Positions 32,671 to 43,303 of a stretch of 64,000 nucleotides of DNA are shown piece after piece (within the stretch, counting starts at the first letter, position 1; each line of letters begins with the position of its first letter). Under the pieces are notes generated by a model. That model did not search any database. It had not been told where the DNA came from and saw only the letters and a list, made by a program, of their open reading frames with translations. A program made the position numbers and the translations under genes. This DNA comes from Polaromonas sp. (GTDB lineage: Bacteria > Pseudomonadota > Gammaproteobacteria > Burkholderiales > Burkholderiaceae_C): the NCBI RefSeq assembly GCF_029945925.1, contig NZ_JAQSDN010000044.1:124001-188000 (forward strand). Direction: 5' to 3'.

Positions 32671-33233
32671 TTGGCGCGCGCGCGGATTTCGGGAATGGCT
32701 TTTTTCAGGTAGTAGGCCATGGACCAGACTGTCAGGATGGCCGACAGCCAGATCAGCCAGGTGCCCCAGACGTTGGTGTTGATGACGCCGAACAGGATGC
32801 CGTCAAACAGCAGGAATGGAATCGCGATCATCTGCACCGTGGTCTTGATCTTGCCGAGCATGTGCACCGCCACGCTTTTGGTCGCGCCTATCAGTGCCAT
32901 CCACTCGCGCAGGGCGGAAATGGCGATCTCGCGCCCGATGATGATGAGCGCCACAAACACGTCGGCGCGCTGCAGATGCACCAGCACCAGCAGCGAAGCA
33001 CAGACGAGAAACTTGTCGGCCACCGGATCGAGAAAGGCGCCGAAGGACGAGGTCTGGTTCAGCTTGCGTGCCAGGAAACCGTCGAGCCAGTCGGTGGCCG
33101 CAAACACCACGAACATGACGGTGGCAATCAGGTTGCGGCTGGCCGGCGTCATGTCGAGATAGAAAATGCCCACGATCAGCGGAATCGCCACAATGCGCGT
33201 CCAGGTCATCACGGTGGGTATGGTCAGAAACAT
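32667..33233 (-). CDS. pgsA: CDP-diacylglycerol-glycerol-3-phosphate phosphatidyltransferase
   Basis: 188 residues, four to six membrane segments, and the CDP-alcohol phosphotransferase signature seen as DWLDGFLARKLNQTSSFGAFLDPVADK (D-G-x2-A-R-x8-G-x3-D-x3-D), which contains all catalytic aspartates. It makes phosphatidylglycerol-phosphate in the inner membrane. Normal length for PgsA. Adjacent to uvrC, as in many proteobacteria. Confidence 0.93.
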   Translation of the reverse strand: MFLTIPTVMTWTRIVAIPLIVGIFYLDMTPASRNLIATVMFVVFAATDWLDGFLARKLNQTSSFGAFLDPVADKFLVCASLLVLVHLQRADVFVALIIIGREIAISALREWMALIGATKSVAVHMLGKIKTTVQMIAIPFLLFDGILFGVINTNVWGTWLIWLSAILTVWSMAYYLKKAIPEIRARAK

Positions 33234-33338
33234 GGCCTGATTCTGACATGCGCGGCGGCAGGACGGACACAGGGGCCGGCAGCGGCCTTCAAATACCCTG
33301 CTTTCATACGGCTTCGTCGCACAAATACGTCTTTCCGG

Positions 33339-35285
33339 TCAATGCAGCGCGCGGTAGATTTCTTCGGCGAGCTCGCGGGAAATGCCCTCCACCGTGGCAA
33401 TGTCCTCGGCACTGGCCGAACTCACGCCGCGTATGCCGCCAAAACGCTGCAGCAGGTTGGCACGTTTTTTGGGGCCAATGCCGGCGATGTCTTCAAGGCG
33501 GCTGGCACCCACGCGCACCTTGGCGCGTCTGGCGCGCATGCCGGTGATGGCAAAACGGTGCGCCTCGTCGCGGATCTGGGCAATCAGCATCAGGGCCGCC
33601 GAGTCGCGGCCGAGGTAGACCTTGTCGCGGCCGTCGGCAAAAACCAGCTCCTCCAGCCCGACCTTGCGCCCCTCGCCTTTCTCGACACCGGCGATCAAGC
33701 CGAGGTCCAGGCCAAGCTCCTCAAACACCTCGCGCGCCATCGACACCTGGCCCTTGCCGCCGTCGATCAGCACCAGGTCCGGCAGCCGGGCGGTGTTGTT
33801 GCGCGCCGCTTCGGCGAGCTTGCTGTAGCGGCGCATCAGCACCTGGCGCATGGCGGCGTAGTCGTCGCCCGGCGTGATGCCCTCAATGTTGTAGCGGCGG
33901 TATTCGGCACTTTGCATCTTGTGGCCATGGAACACCACGCACGAGGCCTGGGTCGATTCACCGGCCGTGTGCGAAATGTCGAAACACTCGATGCGCAGCA
34001 CATCGAGCTTGTCGAGCGGCAGGTCCAGCGCCTCGGCCAGCGCGCGCGTGCGCGCCTGCTGCGAGCCCTGCTCGGCCAGCAGCCGGGCCAGCTGCAGGTC
34101 GGCATTGGTCTGCGCCATCTCGAGCCAGATGCGGCGCTGCTCGCGCGGCTGGTGGATGGCCGTGACCTTGTTGCCGGTCTGCATGACCAGCGCGGCGATC
34201 AGCTCTTTGTCCACCGGCTCGCTGCAAACCAGCACCGGCGGCACCGGCACGCCCACATAGTGCTGGGCGATGAAGGCTTCCAGCACCAGGGCTTCCAGTT
34301 TTTTGACCTTGCCGGGCAAGGCGCCCTCACCGCCTGCCGCGCGGTCCACGCCGCCTGCCGCGCCGCCGTCCGCATCGTCTTCATCGAGTCCGGCCAGGTC
34401 GGCCGCGTGTTCGACATGGGTGGGGAAATACGGCCGGTCGCCCAGGTGCCGGCCGCCGCGCACCATGGCCAGGTTCACACAGGCCTTGCCGCCCAGCACC
34501 TTGACCGCAAGGATGTCCACGTCCTTGTCACCGCCAATTTCCATCGACTGCTGGTGCAGCACCTTGGACAGCGCCGAGATCTGGTTGCGCAGTTCGGCCG
34601 CCTGCTCGAACTCCAGTTTTTCCGCACGTCCTCGCATCTGCTTTTCCAGCTCGGTCAGGATGTCCCCGGCCTGCCCCTGCAAAAAACGCTCGGCGTTGGC
34701 CACGTCCAGTGCGTACTGCTCGGGCGACACGTGGCCGACGCAGGGCGCGGAGCAACGCTTGATCTGGTACAGCAGGCAGGGCCGCGTGCGGTTGTTGAAC
34801 ACCGTGTCCTCGCAGGTGCGCAGCTTGAAGACCTTCTGCAGCAGCAAAATCGTTTCCTTGACCGCCCAGGCGCTGGGGTAAGGCCCGAAGTAACGGTGTT
34901 TTTTCTCGACCGCGCCGCGGTAGTAGGCCACGCGCGGAAAGTCATGGGACGCCAGCTTGAGGTAGGGGTAGCTCTTGTCGTCCCGGAACAGGATGTTGTA
35001 CTTCGGGTTCAGCGTCTTGATCAGGTTGTTTTCAAGCAGCAGGGCCTCGGCTTCGGAGCGCACCACGGTGGTTTCCATGCGCACGATCTTGGTCACCATG
35101 TGACCGATGCGCGTGCCACCGTGGTTTTTCTGGAAGTAGGTGGAGACCCGCTTCTTCAGGTCGCGCGCCTTGCCTACATACAGCACCGCACCCTCTGCAT
35201 CGAAGTAGCGGTAGACGCCGGGCATGGCCGGCAACGCCGCCACTTCGCTGAGCAGTTGGGGATCAAATTCGTGCGATGGGGTCAT
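33339..35285 (-). CDS. uvrC: UvrC, excinuclease ABC subunit C
   Basis: 648 residues from ATG 35285 ([29 protein letters not shown]). Order of domains: GIY-YIG nuclease ([30 protein letters not shown], residues ~20-50), UVR helical segment near residue 210, RNase H-like endonuclease ([34 protein letters not shown]) and C-terminal tandem HhH ([21 protein letters not shown]). It makes both incisions in nucleotide excision repair. An insertion rich in Asp/Ala around residues 290-330 ([19 protein letters not shown]) is longer than in E. coli. Divergent from earP. Confidence 0.95.
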   Translation of the reverse strand: MTPSHEFDPQLLSEVAALPAMPGVYRYFDAEGAVLYVGKARDLKKRVSTYFQKNHGGTRIGHMVTKIVRMETTVVRSEAEALLLENNLIKTLNPKYNILFRDDKSYPYLKLASHDFPRVAYYRGAVEKKHRYFGPYPSAWAVKETILLLQKVFKLRTCEDTVFNNRTRPCLLYQIKRCSAPCVGHVSPEQYALDVANAERFLQGQAGDILTELEKQMRGRAEKLEFEQAAELRNQISALSKVLHQQSMEIGGDKDVDILAVKVLGGKACVNLAMVRGGRHLGDRPYFPTHVEHAADLAGLDEDDADGGAAGGVDRAAGGEGALPGKVKKLEALVLEAFIAQHYVGVPVPPVLVCSEPVDKELIAALVMQTGNKVTAIHQPREQRRIWLEMAQTNADLQLARLLAEQGSQQARTRALAEALDLPLDKLDVLRIECFDISHTAGESTQASCVVFHGHKMQSAEYRRYNIEGITPGDDYAAMRQVLMRRYSKLAEAARNNTARLPDLVLIDGGKGQVSMAREVFEELGLDLGLIAGVEKGEGRKVGLEELVFADGRDKVYLGRDSAALMLIAQIRDEAHRFAITGMRARRAKVRVGASRLEDIAGIGPKKRANLLQRFGGIRGVSSASAEDIATVEGISRELAEEIYRALH

Positions 35286-35381
35286 GGTGGTGGGTGCGCG
35301 TGTTTGGCCAGCGTGGGCCGTCATGCGGAAGAAGTATCGGCATTTCTGGCTGGCAGCCCCCGTATTGTGGACAATCCCGAT

Positions 35382-36506
35382 ATGGATCACCGCCCGCAAT
35401 GGGACATTTTTTGCAAGGTCATCGACAACCACGGCGACATCGGCGTCTGCTGGCGGCTCTGCGCTCAACTGGCGGCGCGCGGGCAGCGCGTGCGGCTGTG
35501 GGTGGATGACGCGTCCGCCCTGCACTGGATGGCGCCCGAAGGCTGCGACGGCGTCACCGTCCTGCCCTGGCTGGAACCGCTGGGCATGAACATCCTGCGC
35601 CTTGAAGCGGCGCCCTGCGAGGTGCTGGTGGAGGCCTTCGGCTGCGACATTGCTCCTGAATTCATAGCTGCCTGCGCAGACAGGGAAAGGGCCACAGGCC
35701 AAAAACCCGTATGGATCAACCTCGAATACCTGTCCGCCGAGCCCTGGGTGGAGCGCTGCCATGCCCTACCCTCGCCAGTGCAGCGCGGCCCGGCCGCCGG
35801 CTGGACCAAGTGGTTTTTCTACCCCGGTTTCACCGCCGCCACCGGCGGCCTGCTGCGCGAGTCCACGCTGGCGGCGCGACAGGCGGCTTTTGACCGCAAG
35901 ACCTGGCTGGCCGGGCGCGGCATTGAGTGGAACGGCGAGAGGCTGGTGTCGCTGTTTTGTTACGAGCCCCCCGCCCTGGCGCAGTTGCTAGACCATCTGG
36001 TGCAGGTGGGCACGACCGACGCACCGGTGCGCCTGCTCGTGGCGGCAGGTCGCGCCACAGCCGCCGTCCAGACCGCCGTTCATGATAAAAAGTGGCCGCA
36101 GCCTAATCAGGACGGGCGCGAGCCGCTATCAATTTCATACCTACCCTGGCTGCGCCAGGACGACTTCGACCACCTGCTCTGGGCCTGCGACCTGAACTTT
36201 GTGCGCGGTGAAGATTCGGTGGTGCGCGCGCTCTGGGCCGGCCAGGCCTTTGTCTGGCAGATTTACCCCCAAGCCGACCAGGCCCACCAGGCCAAGCTGC
36301 ACGCCTTTCTCGACATGCTGCAGGCGCCGCCGTCACTGCGGCAATTTCATGAGGTGTGGAACGGCCTGCAGACGGAATTGCCCGCACCCGAGCTGCCGCT
36401 GTGGACCGGCTGCGCCCGGGCGGCCCGGCAGCGCCTGCAGCAGCAACCCGACCTGGCGACCCAGCTGCTGGACTTTGTGATGCAGAAACAGGCGCTGGCG
36501 CCATGA
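35382..36506 (+). CDS. earP: EarP, EF-P arginine rhamnosyltransferase
   Basis: 374 residues, matching the EarP family. [19 protein letters not shown] contains the two catalytic aspartates (D15, D19) and [16 protein letters not shown] the dTDP-rhamnose-binding GEDS motif. EarP attaches rhamnose to Arg32 of elongation factor P, allowing ribosomes to pass polyproline stretches; the EF-P encoded at 40624-41178 has arginine at exactly that position. ATG 35382 starts the conserved N-terminus. The stop overlaps the response-regulator ATG (ATGA). Normally earP and efp are neighbours; here three regulatory and envelope genes lie between. Confidence 0.95.
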   Translation: MDHRPQWDIFCKVIDNHGDIGVCWRLCAQLAARGQRVRLWVDDASALHWMAPEGCDGVTVLPWLEPLGMNILRLEAAPCEVLVEAFGCDIAPEFIAACADRERATGQKPVWINLEYLSAEPWVERCHALPSPVQRGPAAGWTKWFFYPGFTAATGGLLRESTLAARQAAFDRKTWLAGRGIEWNGERLVSLFCYEPPALAQLLDHLVQVGTTDAPVRLLVAAGRATAAVQTAVHDKKWPQPNQDGREPLSISYLPWLRQDDFDHLLWACDLNFVRGEDSVVRALWAGQAFVWQIYPQADQAHQAKLHAFLDMLQAPPSLRQFHEVWNGLQTELPAPELPLWTGCARAARQRLQQQPDLATQLLDFVMQKQALAP

Positions 36507-37162
36507 GGCTGCTGCTGGTTGAAGACGACACCATGATTGGCCGGGCGATGCGCCAGGGTCTGGCCGACGCCGGGTTCAGTGTGGACTGGGTCATGGAGGG
36601 CCACGCCGCCGAGCGCGCGCTGGCCAACGGGGTTTACGACCTGGCCGTGCTGGACCTCGGCCTGCCGGGCCAGGACGGCATGGCGGTGCTCAAGGGCCTG
36701 CGCACGCGCGGCAACGCCGTGCCGGTGCTGATCGTGACGGCACGCGACGCCGTGGCCGATCGCATCGCCGGGCTCAATGCGGGCGCCGACGACTATGTGC
36801 TCAAGCCCTTCGACCTGGACGAGCTGATCGCACGCATACGCGCGCTGCTGCGCCGCCATGCCGGCGGCGGCTCCCCGCTGCTGCAATGCGGCGAGCTGAC
36901 TCTCGACCCTGTCCGCAAACAAGTCAGCCTGAAAGGCGAAAACGTGAACCTGTCCGCCCGCGAATTCGCGCTGCTGGAGACCCTGATGCAGCGCCCCGGC
37001 GCCGTGCTGTCGCGGGCCCAGCTGGAAGACTCCATCTACGGCTGGGCCGAGGAAATCGGCAGCAATGCGGTCGAGGTCTACCTGCACAAGCTGCGCCGCA
37101 AACTCGGCGCCGACACCATCCGCAATGTGCGCGGTGTCGGGTACAAGGTGGTGGCACCATGA
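36503..37162 (+). CDS. OmpR/PmrA-family response regulator
   Basis: 219 residues: receiver domain ([16 protein letters not shown], phosphorylatable Asp in DLAVLDLGLPGQDG, switch residues TARD and the KPFDLDEL lysine) and an OmpR-type winged helix (LSAREFALLETLMQRPGAVLSRAQLEDSIYGWAEEIGSNAVEVYLHKLRRKLG). Close in type to PmrA/QseB. It overlaps earP by 4 bp and is followed by a coupled 38-residue frame and a sensor kinase. The next gene on the other strand is a phosphoethanolamine transferase, so envelope lipid A modification is the likely output. Confidence 0.92.
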   Translation: MRLLLVEDDTMIGRAMRQGLADAGFSVDWVMEGHAAERALANGVYDLAVLDLGLPGQDGMAVLKGLRTRGNAVPVLIVTARDAVADRIAGLNAGADDYVLKPFDLDELIARIRALLRRHAGGGSPLLQCGELTLDPVRKQVSLKGENVNLSAREFALLETLMQRPGAVLSRAQLEDSIYGWAEEIGSNAVEVYLHKLRRKLGADTIRNVRGVGYKVVAP

Positions 37163-37275
37163 GCTACGCGGCGAGGGGCCCCGGCCTGCCGGGGATAGCC
37201 GCCAAGGCGAATGGTGCCAGGCCACCGATCCCCTCAAGCATGCATGCCTGTGCTCGCGGTGAGGTGGCACCATGA
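37159..37275 (+). CDS. 38-residue frame coupled at both ends between response regulator and kinase
   Basis: ATG at 37159 overlaps the response-regulator stop (ATGA) and its own TGA at 37273-37275 overlaps the kinase ATG (ATGA). The product begins MSYAARG and ends ACARGEVAP. The bases around both ATGs are near-identical (GGTGGCACCATGAGC followed by ACGCGGC), so the 113-bp unit appears to be a duplication of the junction with a newer insert between. Could be a translated relay peptide, or simply a coupling frame. Confidence 0.5.
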   Translation: MSYAARGPGLPGIAAKANGARPPIPSSMHACARGEVAP

Positions 37276-38660
37276 GCGACGCGGCAAAGAACGCCATGAT
37301 GACCCGGCCGGTTCAATCCATCCAGCGCCGCGTCCTGGTCTGGGCCATGGGTGCGCTGGTGGTGGGCGCGAGCTTGCTGGTAGGCAGTGCCTACTGGACG
37401 TTGACGCACGAGATGGGAGAAGTCTTTGAGGACAACCTCAAGCAGGTCGCGCTGGCGGTGGCCAACCACCATGGCACCTACGGCATGGCGCGCAGCCCGA
37501 GCCTGGCCGGGCAGTTGCCCCGGGTCTACGAGGAGTACGGCAAATTCGAGTTCGCCACCGCGGCCTGGACACGCAGCGGCACGCTGCTGCACGCGTCCGA
37601 CCCCTCTGCAGCATTGCCCTTCCTCTCGCGCAGCGGGTTGAGCGTGGTCAGCATCGGCCGGGAAAAATGGCATCTTTACACCATCGTGCTCGACGACGGC
37701 ATTGTCCAGGCCGCCCAGCGCGACAGCGACCGCGAGGCGCTGGCACGGGAAACCACCACCAAGCTGATCCTGCCGGCGCTGCTGATGCTGGCCCTGCTGG
37801 CGATCCTGCTGACGCTGGCGCTGCGGCGCGGCCTGTCGCCGCTGGCGCTGGCGGCCAGCGAGGTCACGACACGCAGCGTCGAAGCCCTGCACCCCATCGC
37901 GCTGTCGGCCCACCCGCCGGAATTGCACCTGCTGATAGGGGCGATCAACGACCTGATGGCCCGGCTGGGCGGCGCGCTGTCGCTGCAAAGGCTGTTCCTG
38001 GCCGACGCGGCCCACGAGTTACGCACGCCGATCACGGCGCTGCGGCTGCAGTTGCAGCTGCTGGAACGCGCGAGCGACGAGGCCCAGCGCGAGGCGGCGC
38101 TGGTGCAACTGGGCGCCGGCATCGACCGGGCCCAGCATCTGGTCGAGCAGTTGTTGCAGTTGTCGCGGCTGGCGCCCGAGACGCCGGCCCTGCGCCGGGA
38201 AGCGGTGGATCTGGCAGAACTGGCCCGGGCCACTGTGCGCCGTTTCAGCGCGCGCGCCGACGACCGGAAAATCGACCTGGGCGCCGTGACCGAGGGCGCG
38301 CCCACCGTCCACGCCGATGTGCAGCAACTGGCCATCCTGCTGAACAACCTGGTCGATAACGCCCTGCGCCACACGCCCGCAGGCGGACGCATCGACGTGG
38401 CCGCGCAGGTCGAAAACGGTCGGCCCGGCCTGAGCGTGACCGACAGCGGCCCCGGCATCAGCGCCGCGGAGCGGGAGCGGGTGTTTGACCGCTTCTACCG
38501 CGGCAACAACGTCAGTGCCGACGGCCAGGCGCCGCATGGCAGCGGCCTGGGGCTGGCCATTGCCCGGGCGGTCGCCGAACGCCACGGTGCCGACATCGTG
38601 CTGGACAACGCCCCCGGCGGCACCGGCCTGCGTGTCAGTGTGCTTTTTCCGGCCCGTTGA
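37272..38660 (+). CDS. Sensor histidine kinase (PmrB/QseC type)
   Basis: 462 residues. Two membrane segments (VWAMGALVVGASLLVGSAYW and LPALLMLALLAILLTLAL) enclose a periplasmic sensor of ~110 residues; then a phosphoacceptor helix ADAAHELRTPITALRLQLQ and an ATPase domain with NNLVDNALRHTP, DSGPGI and GSGLGLAIARAV. It phosphorylates the regulator at 36503-37162. An ATG at 37272 is set by the overlap with the small frame. Its last 26 bases overlap the convergent phosphoethanolamine-transferase gene. Confidence 0.92.
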   Translation: MSDAAKNAMMTRPVQSIQRRVLVWAMGALVVGASLLVGSAYWTLTHEMGEVFEDNLKQVALAVANHHGTYGMARSPSLAGQLPRVYEEYGKFEFATAAWTRSGTLLHASDPSAALPFLSRSGLSVVSIGREKWHLYTIVLDDGIVQAAQRDSDREALARETTTKLILPALLMLALLAILLTLALRRGLSPLALAASEVTTRSVEALHPIALSAHPPELHLLIGAINDLMARLGGALSLQRLFLADAAHELRTPITALRLQLQLLERASDEAQREAALVQLGAGIDRAQHLVEQLLQLSRLAPETPALRREAVDLAELARATVRRFSARADDRKIDLGAVTEGAPTVHADVQQLAILLNNLVDNALRHTPAGGRIDVAAQVENGRPGLSVTDSGPGISAAERERVFDRFYRGNNVSADGQAPHGSGLGLAIARAVAERHGADIVLDNAPGGTGLRVSVLFPAR

Positions 38661-40359
38661 GGGCCACCACCGGGGCCGGCGCCGGGCGACAGGGCGCAAA
38701 CAGGTCCAGCGACTTGTTATAGGCCCCGGTCTGGACATCGAGTACACCCAGCAGGGAGTGAAACAGGTTGTCGTGACCGACCTCGGCACCGGCGTGTGTG
38801 CGCAGGCACTCCTGATCGATGTTGAAGCTGCGGCGAAATCCGGGTGACAGCCACATCACCAGCGGCACGCGTTTCTGGACCTCAGGCGCGATCGGGTAAG
38901 GCATGCCATGCAGGTAAAGGCCACCGTCCCCCAGGGACTCGCCGTGATCCGACACATACATCATGGCCGTGTCGTACTGCTGCTGCGCACCCGCGAGGAA
39001 ATCGATCACCTTTGACACAAAGAAGTCGGTGTAGAGCAGCGAGTTGTCATAGGCATTGACGATTTCCGCAGCCGTGCAGGCGCTCAGGTCCTCGTTCTGG
39101 CAAGCCGGGGCATACTGCCTGAACACTGCGGGATACCGCTTGAAATAGGCCGGCCCGTGGCTGCCGAGCTGGTGCATGACGACCAGCAGGTTGCCCTGGG
39201 TGTCGCGCGCAATGCCTTCTATGCCCTGCAGCAACACCTCGTCCAGGCATTGCCCCTCGGCGCAGAGGGCCTCCACCTTCGCATGGTCCAGTTGCTCGGC
39301 GGGCAGGCCCTCGCAGACGCCCTTGCAGCCCGACTGGTTGTCGCGCCAGAGCACCTTGAAGCCGGCGCGGGCCAGCACATGCAGCACCGATTCATGGGAC
39401 CGTATCTTCTCCTCGTCATAGTGAATGCGGCCGTAAGGCGAAAACATGCAGGGCAAGGAAACCTCGGTCGAGGTGCCGCAGGCAGTGGCGTGCGAAAAAT
39501 TGATCACGTCCTGCCGGGATAGCAGCGGATTGGTCTGGCGCGCATAGCCGTTGAGCGAGAAATTCTGCGCGCGCGCGGTTTCGCCAACGATCAGCACAAA
39601 CATCACCGGTCGGGTCCGACCGCTCCAGCTGGCGCCCAACTGTGCATCCTCGCCGACCGGCAGTTTGGGCTGCGACGGGCGCTGCACGCCGCCCAGCGCA
39701 TTGCCGGCCAGAGCGGCCACCACATTGCCCGGGGTCAGCAGATAACGCACCTCTTTGTGGTTGCGCATCAGCGAGGCAAAGTCGGCAAACACCAGCAGCA
39801 GGCTGGCCGCGCCCACCGCCAGCGCGGCCGCGATCCAGCCCAGACGGACGGCCAGCGCGCGGCCCAGGCTGCGGCGCTTCAATTGTGGCCACCAGACCAG
39901 CGCCGCCGGCAACGCGCCCAGCAGCACAACGCGCGGAAACATGCCCCACACCAGCAGTTCCCGGGCTTCGTTGACATTGGTGGCCAGCACATTGCGCAGC
40001 ATCGCGCGGTCCAGGTAAATGGCGTACCGGTCCATGTACCACGAGGCGAAGGCTGTGCACAGCACCAGCACGCTCAGCAGCGGCCTGACGGTCAGGCGTG
40101 TTGCCAGCAGCGCCAGGAAGGCGAAGTAGAACGCCGAAAAGGCGGTAAACAGGGCAGCCGCAAAACCCCAGGTTGCGGCAAGTTCCCAGCCGCGGCCGGC
40201 CAGCGCGGCGCGCCAGAACGGCCCGTTGCCGCTGAGCAGCAGAAAGCCGACGCACAGCAGCACCAGCGTTTCGACCTGCAGGGATGGTCGCTGAAGCCAT
40301 GGTTTGCGGGGCAAGGCGGAGGCCGGCACCCAGGCGCCGGCGGAGGAAACAGTCATCAT
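38635..40359 (-). CDS. eptA: Lipid A phosphoethanolamine transferase (EptA family)
   Basis: 574 residues. Five N-terminal membrane helices (to about residue 205), then the periplasmic sulfatase-like domain: [27 protein letters not shown] with the nucleophilic Thr, [31 protein letters not shown] with the metal-binding Asp-His, and HGMPY. Paired cysteines in the domain match the disulphides of EptA. It adds phosphoethanolamine to lipid A, reducing polymyxin binding. Convergent with its probable two-component regulators. Confidence 0.92.
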   Translation of the reverse strand: MMTVSSAGAWVPASALPRKPWLQRPSLQVETLVLLCVGFLLLSGNGPFWRAALAGRGWELAATWGFAAALFTAFSAFYFAFLALLATRLTVRPLLSVLVLCTAFASWYMDRYAIYLDRAMLRNVLATNVNEARELLVWGMFPRVVLLGALPAALVWWPQLKRRSLGRALAVRLGWIAAALAVGAASLLLVFADFASLMRNHKEVRYLLTPGNVVAALAGNALGGVQRPSQPKLPVGEDAQLGASWSGRTRPVMFVLIVGETARAQNFSLNGYARQTNPLLSRQDVINFSHATACGTSTEVSLPCMFSPYGRIHYDEEKIRSHESVLHVLARAGFKVLWRDNQSGCKGVCEGLPAEQLDHAKVEALCAEGQCLDEVLLQGIEGIARDTQGNLLVVMHQLGSHGPAYFKRYPAVFRQYAPACQNEDLSACTAAEIVNAYDNSLLYTDFFVSKVIDFLAGAQQQYDTAMMYVSDHGESLGDGGLYLHGMPYPIAPEVQKRVPLVMWLSPGFRRSFNIDQECLRTHAGAEVGHDNLFHSLLGVLDVQTGAYNKSLDLFAPCRPAPAPVVALNGPEKAH

Positions 40360-40623
40360 CGGGGTGGGCGGGTGACCGGCCGGCGGGCACCCTGGAGTCA
40401 GGGAAGCCTGAAGCTTGCGGCCACGACACTTAACCCGTCCTTAAAACAGCCGCGGCACGGCAGGGAAGGCCCGGAACGGCCGCGGAGCTTTTGGGTGGCC
40501 GCTGGAAAAAACGTTAAAATACAGGGCTTTGCATGGCCCGGCATCGGGCCGATGCCGCACTCCCGCCGCAGACCCGCATCACCCCAGACGCATTTGGCGG
40601 CCAACACTTTACTAGAAACTGTT
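40360..40623 (+). promoter_or_regulatory. Upstream region of efp
   Basis: A 264-base stretch without genes. TTAAAAT at about 40513-40519 is a candidate -10 for efp; no close -35 is evident. The region also has to carry the divergent promoter of the phosphoethanolamine transferase gene. Confidence 0.35.
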
Positions 40624-41178
40624 ATGAAAATCGCTCAAGAAATACGCGCTGGCAACGTCATCATGCACGGCAAGGACCCGATGGTCGTCCTCAAGACCGA
40701 ATACAGCCGCGGCGGCCGCAACTCGGCCACCGTGCGCATGAAACTCAAAAGCCTGATCGCCAACTTCAACACCGAGCAGGTGTTCAAGGCCGACGACAAG
40801 ATCGACCAGGTCATCCTGGACAAGAAGGATTGCACCTACTCCTACTTCGCCGACCCGATGTACATCTGCATGGACGCCGACTACAACCAGTACGAAGTCG
40901 AAGCCGAAAACATGGGCGACTCGCTGAACTACCTGCAGGACGGCATGGAGCTCGAAGTCGTGTTTTACGACGGCAAGGCCATCTCGGTCGAACTCCCCAC
41001 CAGCGTCAACCGCGAAATCACCTGGACCGAGCCTGCCGTCAAGGGCGACACGTCCGGCAAGGTGCTCAAGCCGGCCAAGCTGGCCACCGGCTTTGAAATC
41101 GGCGTGCCGATTTTTGTGGCGCAAGGCGACGTGGTTGAAATCGACACGCGCACCGGCGAATACCGCAAACGCGTCTGA
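40624..41178 (+). CDS. efp: Elongation factor P
   Basis: 184 residues, complete: KOW-like domain I, OB domains II and III, ending [12 protein letters not shown]. The loop SRGGRN places arginine at position 32, the residue that EarP rhamnosylates in beta- and some gammaproteobacteria; lysine would be expected in EpmA/B systems. EF-P rescues ribosomes stalled at consecutive prolines. Start ATG at 40624 ([10 protein letters not shown]). Followed by a strong terminator. Confidence 0.96.
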   Translation: MKIAQEIRAGNVIMHGKDPMVVLKTEYSRGGRNSATVRMKLKSLIANFNTEQVFKADDKIDQVILDKKDCTYSYFADPMYICMDADYNQYEVEAENMGDSLNYLQDGMELEVVFYDGKAISVELPTSVNREITWTEPAVKGDTSGKVLKPAKLATGFEIGVPIFVAQGDVVEIDTRTGEYRKRV

Positions 41179-41202
41179 CCCGCCCCTTCCCGGCATCCTG
41201 GA

Positions 41203-41228
41203 AAAAAGGCTCCTGACGGAGCCTTTTT
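41203..41228 (+). terminator. Intrinsic terminator after efp
   Basis: AAAAAGGCTCC, TGAC loop, GGAGCCTTTTT: 11-bp stem and T run, 24 bases after the efp stop. Confidence 0.9.
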
Positions 41229-41255
41229 GCATCCCGAAACCTTTCAGAGCGACGT

Positions 41256-42119
41256 ATGGAACAAACAGACGACTTATCCGGCAGCCGACTCGCAGACGCG
41301 TGGGCGGAACTGCAGGCCCACTCCGACAAGGGCATCCCGCTGGAGGCCAACGCCTACCGGCTGGCCTTCGCCGACCCCGAGTTCCTGTTGCGGCGCGAGA
41401 CCCGCGGCATCCGTTTCCAGCTGGAGATGCTCAAGCCCGACATGGAGCAGCAGGCCCAGGGCATTGAAAGCACCATCGTGGTGTTTGGCAGTGCGCGTTT
41501 CCCGGCGCCGGAACAGGCCGCGCAGGCACTGAAACTCGCCCACGAGTCCGGTGATGCGCAGGCCCTGGCACTGGCCGAGCGGCAGGTGCGCAACGCCGCC
41601 TACTACGACCAGGCCCGACTGTTCTCGCGCCTGGTCGGCGCCCACAGCAAAACCCGCCCCCCCGAAGAGCAGCTGTTCATTTGCACCGGGGGCGGTCCCG
41701 GCATCATGGAAGCCGCCAACCGCGGTGCGCAGGAGATGGGTGTGCCGACGGTGGGCCTGAACATCGCGCTGCCGCACGAGCAGAACTCCAACCCTTACGT
41801 CACACCGTCGCTGAGCTTCAAGTTCCACTACTTTGCATTGCGCAAGATGCACTTCATGATGCGGGCCAAGGCGCTGGTGGCGTTTCCGGGCGGCTTTGGC
41901 ACGCTCGACGAACTGTTCGAGGTCATCACGCTGGTGCAGACACGCAAGGCCAAACCGGTGCCCATCATCCTGTTCGGCTCGGAGTACTGGCAACGCCTGA
42001 TCAACTTCGACGTGATGATCGATGAAGGCGCGATTTCACCCGACGACCTCAAGCTCTTCCAGTACGTCGACGACCCCCAGGTGGCCTGGGACGCGATCAG
42101 GACCTTTTATCAACTGTAG
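41256..42119 (+). CDS. LOG-family (TIGR00730) nucleotide phosphoribohydrolase-like protein
   Basis: 287 residues with a Rossmann fold and both LOG signatures: CTGGGPGIMEAANRGAQEMG and AFPGGFGTLDELFEVITLVQT (PGGxGTxxE). Family members release cytokinin-type or other bases from nucleoside monophosphates. The N-terminal ~90 residues precede the core, as in the longer bacterial group. Overlaps the convergent MFS gene by 23 bp. Confidence 0.88.
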   Translation: MEQTDDLSGSRLADAWAELQAHSDKGIPLEANAYRLAFADPEFLLRRETRGIRFQLEMLKPDMEQQAQGIESTIVVFGSARFPAPEQAAQALKLAHESGDAQALALAERQVRNAAYYDQARLFSRLVGAHSKTRPPEEQLFICTGGGPGIMEAANRGAQEMGVPTVGLNIALPHEQNSNPYVTPSLSFKFHYFALRKMHFMMRAKALVAFPGGFGTLDELFEVITLVQTRKAKPVPIILFGSEYWQRLINFDVMIDEGAISPDDLKLFQYVDDPQVAWDAIRTFYQL

Positions 42120-43278
42120 CCGGCCGCAGCAGCCAGGCGGCGCGGCTGCCCGCGCCCACCACCGCGCCGGTGGCCCAGAACACCCCGGTTATGCCGATGA
42201 CGGCGCCCAGGGTGCCGAACAGCATGGGCATGAGCACACTCGAGGCGTTGATCGCCATCAGGCGCAGGCCCAGCGCCTCGCCGTGCCTGGCCTCGGGCGT
42301 GATCTGGTGCAGCATGCTCATGATCATTGGCTGCACCGTGCCGAGCGCCAAGCCCAGCAGCACTGAACACAGGCCCATGCCCAGCGCCGTCTGCATGAAG
42401 GGGTAGACGCCGAACAGCACCGCGGTCACCAGCATGGCGACCACCAGCACCCGCCACTCGCGCAGGTGCGCCGCCACCAGCGGCATCAGCATGCGGATGG
42501 CGGCTGCGGCCACGGCAAAGGCACCCAGGATGGAACCGATCACCGAGGCGCTGATGCCTCTTTCAAAGCCCAGCACCGGCACGACAAAGGTGTGCACGTC
42601 CCAGCAGGAGGACAGAAACCAGTTGACCAGCATCAGGCGGCGGAAGGTGGTGTCGCGCAGCAGGTCCCAGGCGCTGGCCCGCCTGGCGCCGTGCGCGGCA
42701 ATCACGGGCGGCAGCTCGCGCGTTTTTCGCACCAGAAACCAGCTGGCCAGCGGCAGCACCGCCATCAGGAAAAAAGCGGCACGGTAGCCTGACAGGCTGT
42801 TGGGCACGGCGCCTGCATGGTCGATCAGCAGACCGGCCGAGAACGGTCCGACAAAATTGGAAATCGCCGGGCCGATCGACAGCCAGCTGAACACCTGCCG
42901 CAACTGCAAGCCCCCCACCGCGGCCCGCCCGACATGGCGCTGCAGTGAAATCACGGCGGCCCCCGTCGCCCCGCCGGTGAGCAGCGCCGCCAGGCAGAGC
43001 ACCGGAAACACCGGAAAAGCCACCGCCACCCCCGCCCCCAGCACGGCCGCCACGACGCTGTAACCCATGGGCCGGCGCAGGCCGTGCCGGTCGGCAAAGC
43101 GTCCTGCGGGCAGTGCCAGAAACACCTGGGTCAGGGCAAACAGCGCCAGCAACACGCCGACCGCGGCCGGGCTGTAACCCTCGCGCAGCGCCAGCAAGGG
43201 CGCGGCCATGCGGGTGCCGGCCATGCAGGCGTGCAGGCAGATCTGGGCCAGGATCAGGCGGGCAAGTTCTGGCGTCAT
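42097..43278 (-). CDS. MFS-type transporter
   Basis: 393 residues with about twelve hydrophobic segments. A loop after the second helix reads LPAGRFADRHGLRRPMGY, the A-loop signature G-x3-D-R-x-G-R. The central and C-terminal halves mirror the first. Probably a drug/metabolite efflux or sugar-type permease; substrate unknown. Lies between convergent LOG gene and rmuC. Confidence 0.85.
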   Translation of the reverse strand: MTPELARLILAQICLHACMAGTRMAAPLLALREGYSPAAVGVLLALFALTQVFLALPAGRFADRHGLRRPMGYSVVAAVLGAGVAVAFPVFPVLCLAALLTGGATGAAVISLQRHVGRAAVGGLQLRQVFSWLSIGPAISNFVGPFSAGLLIDHAGAVPNSLSGYRAAFFLMAVLPLASWFLVRKTRELPPVIAAHGARRASAWDLLRDTTFRRLMLVNWFLSSCWDVHTFVVPVLGFERGISASVIGSILGAFAVAAAAIRMLMPLVAAHLREWRVLVVAMLVTAVLFGVYPFMQTALGMGLCSVLLGLALGTVQPMIMSMLHQITPEARHGEALGLRLMAINASSVLMPMLFGTLGAVIGITGVFWATGAVVGAGSRAAWLLRPATVDKRS

Positions 43279-43303
43279 GTGGCTCAGGCCATCAAGGTGC
43301 TGG

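Noticed and set aside
32862..36506. A 1214-codon open frame on the plus strand
   Set aside because: Its first 840 codons are antisense to pgsA and uvrC; only the last 374 codons (from ATG 35382) match a real family, EarP. High GC content creates long antisense frames.
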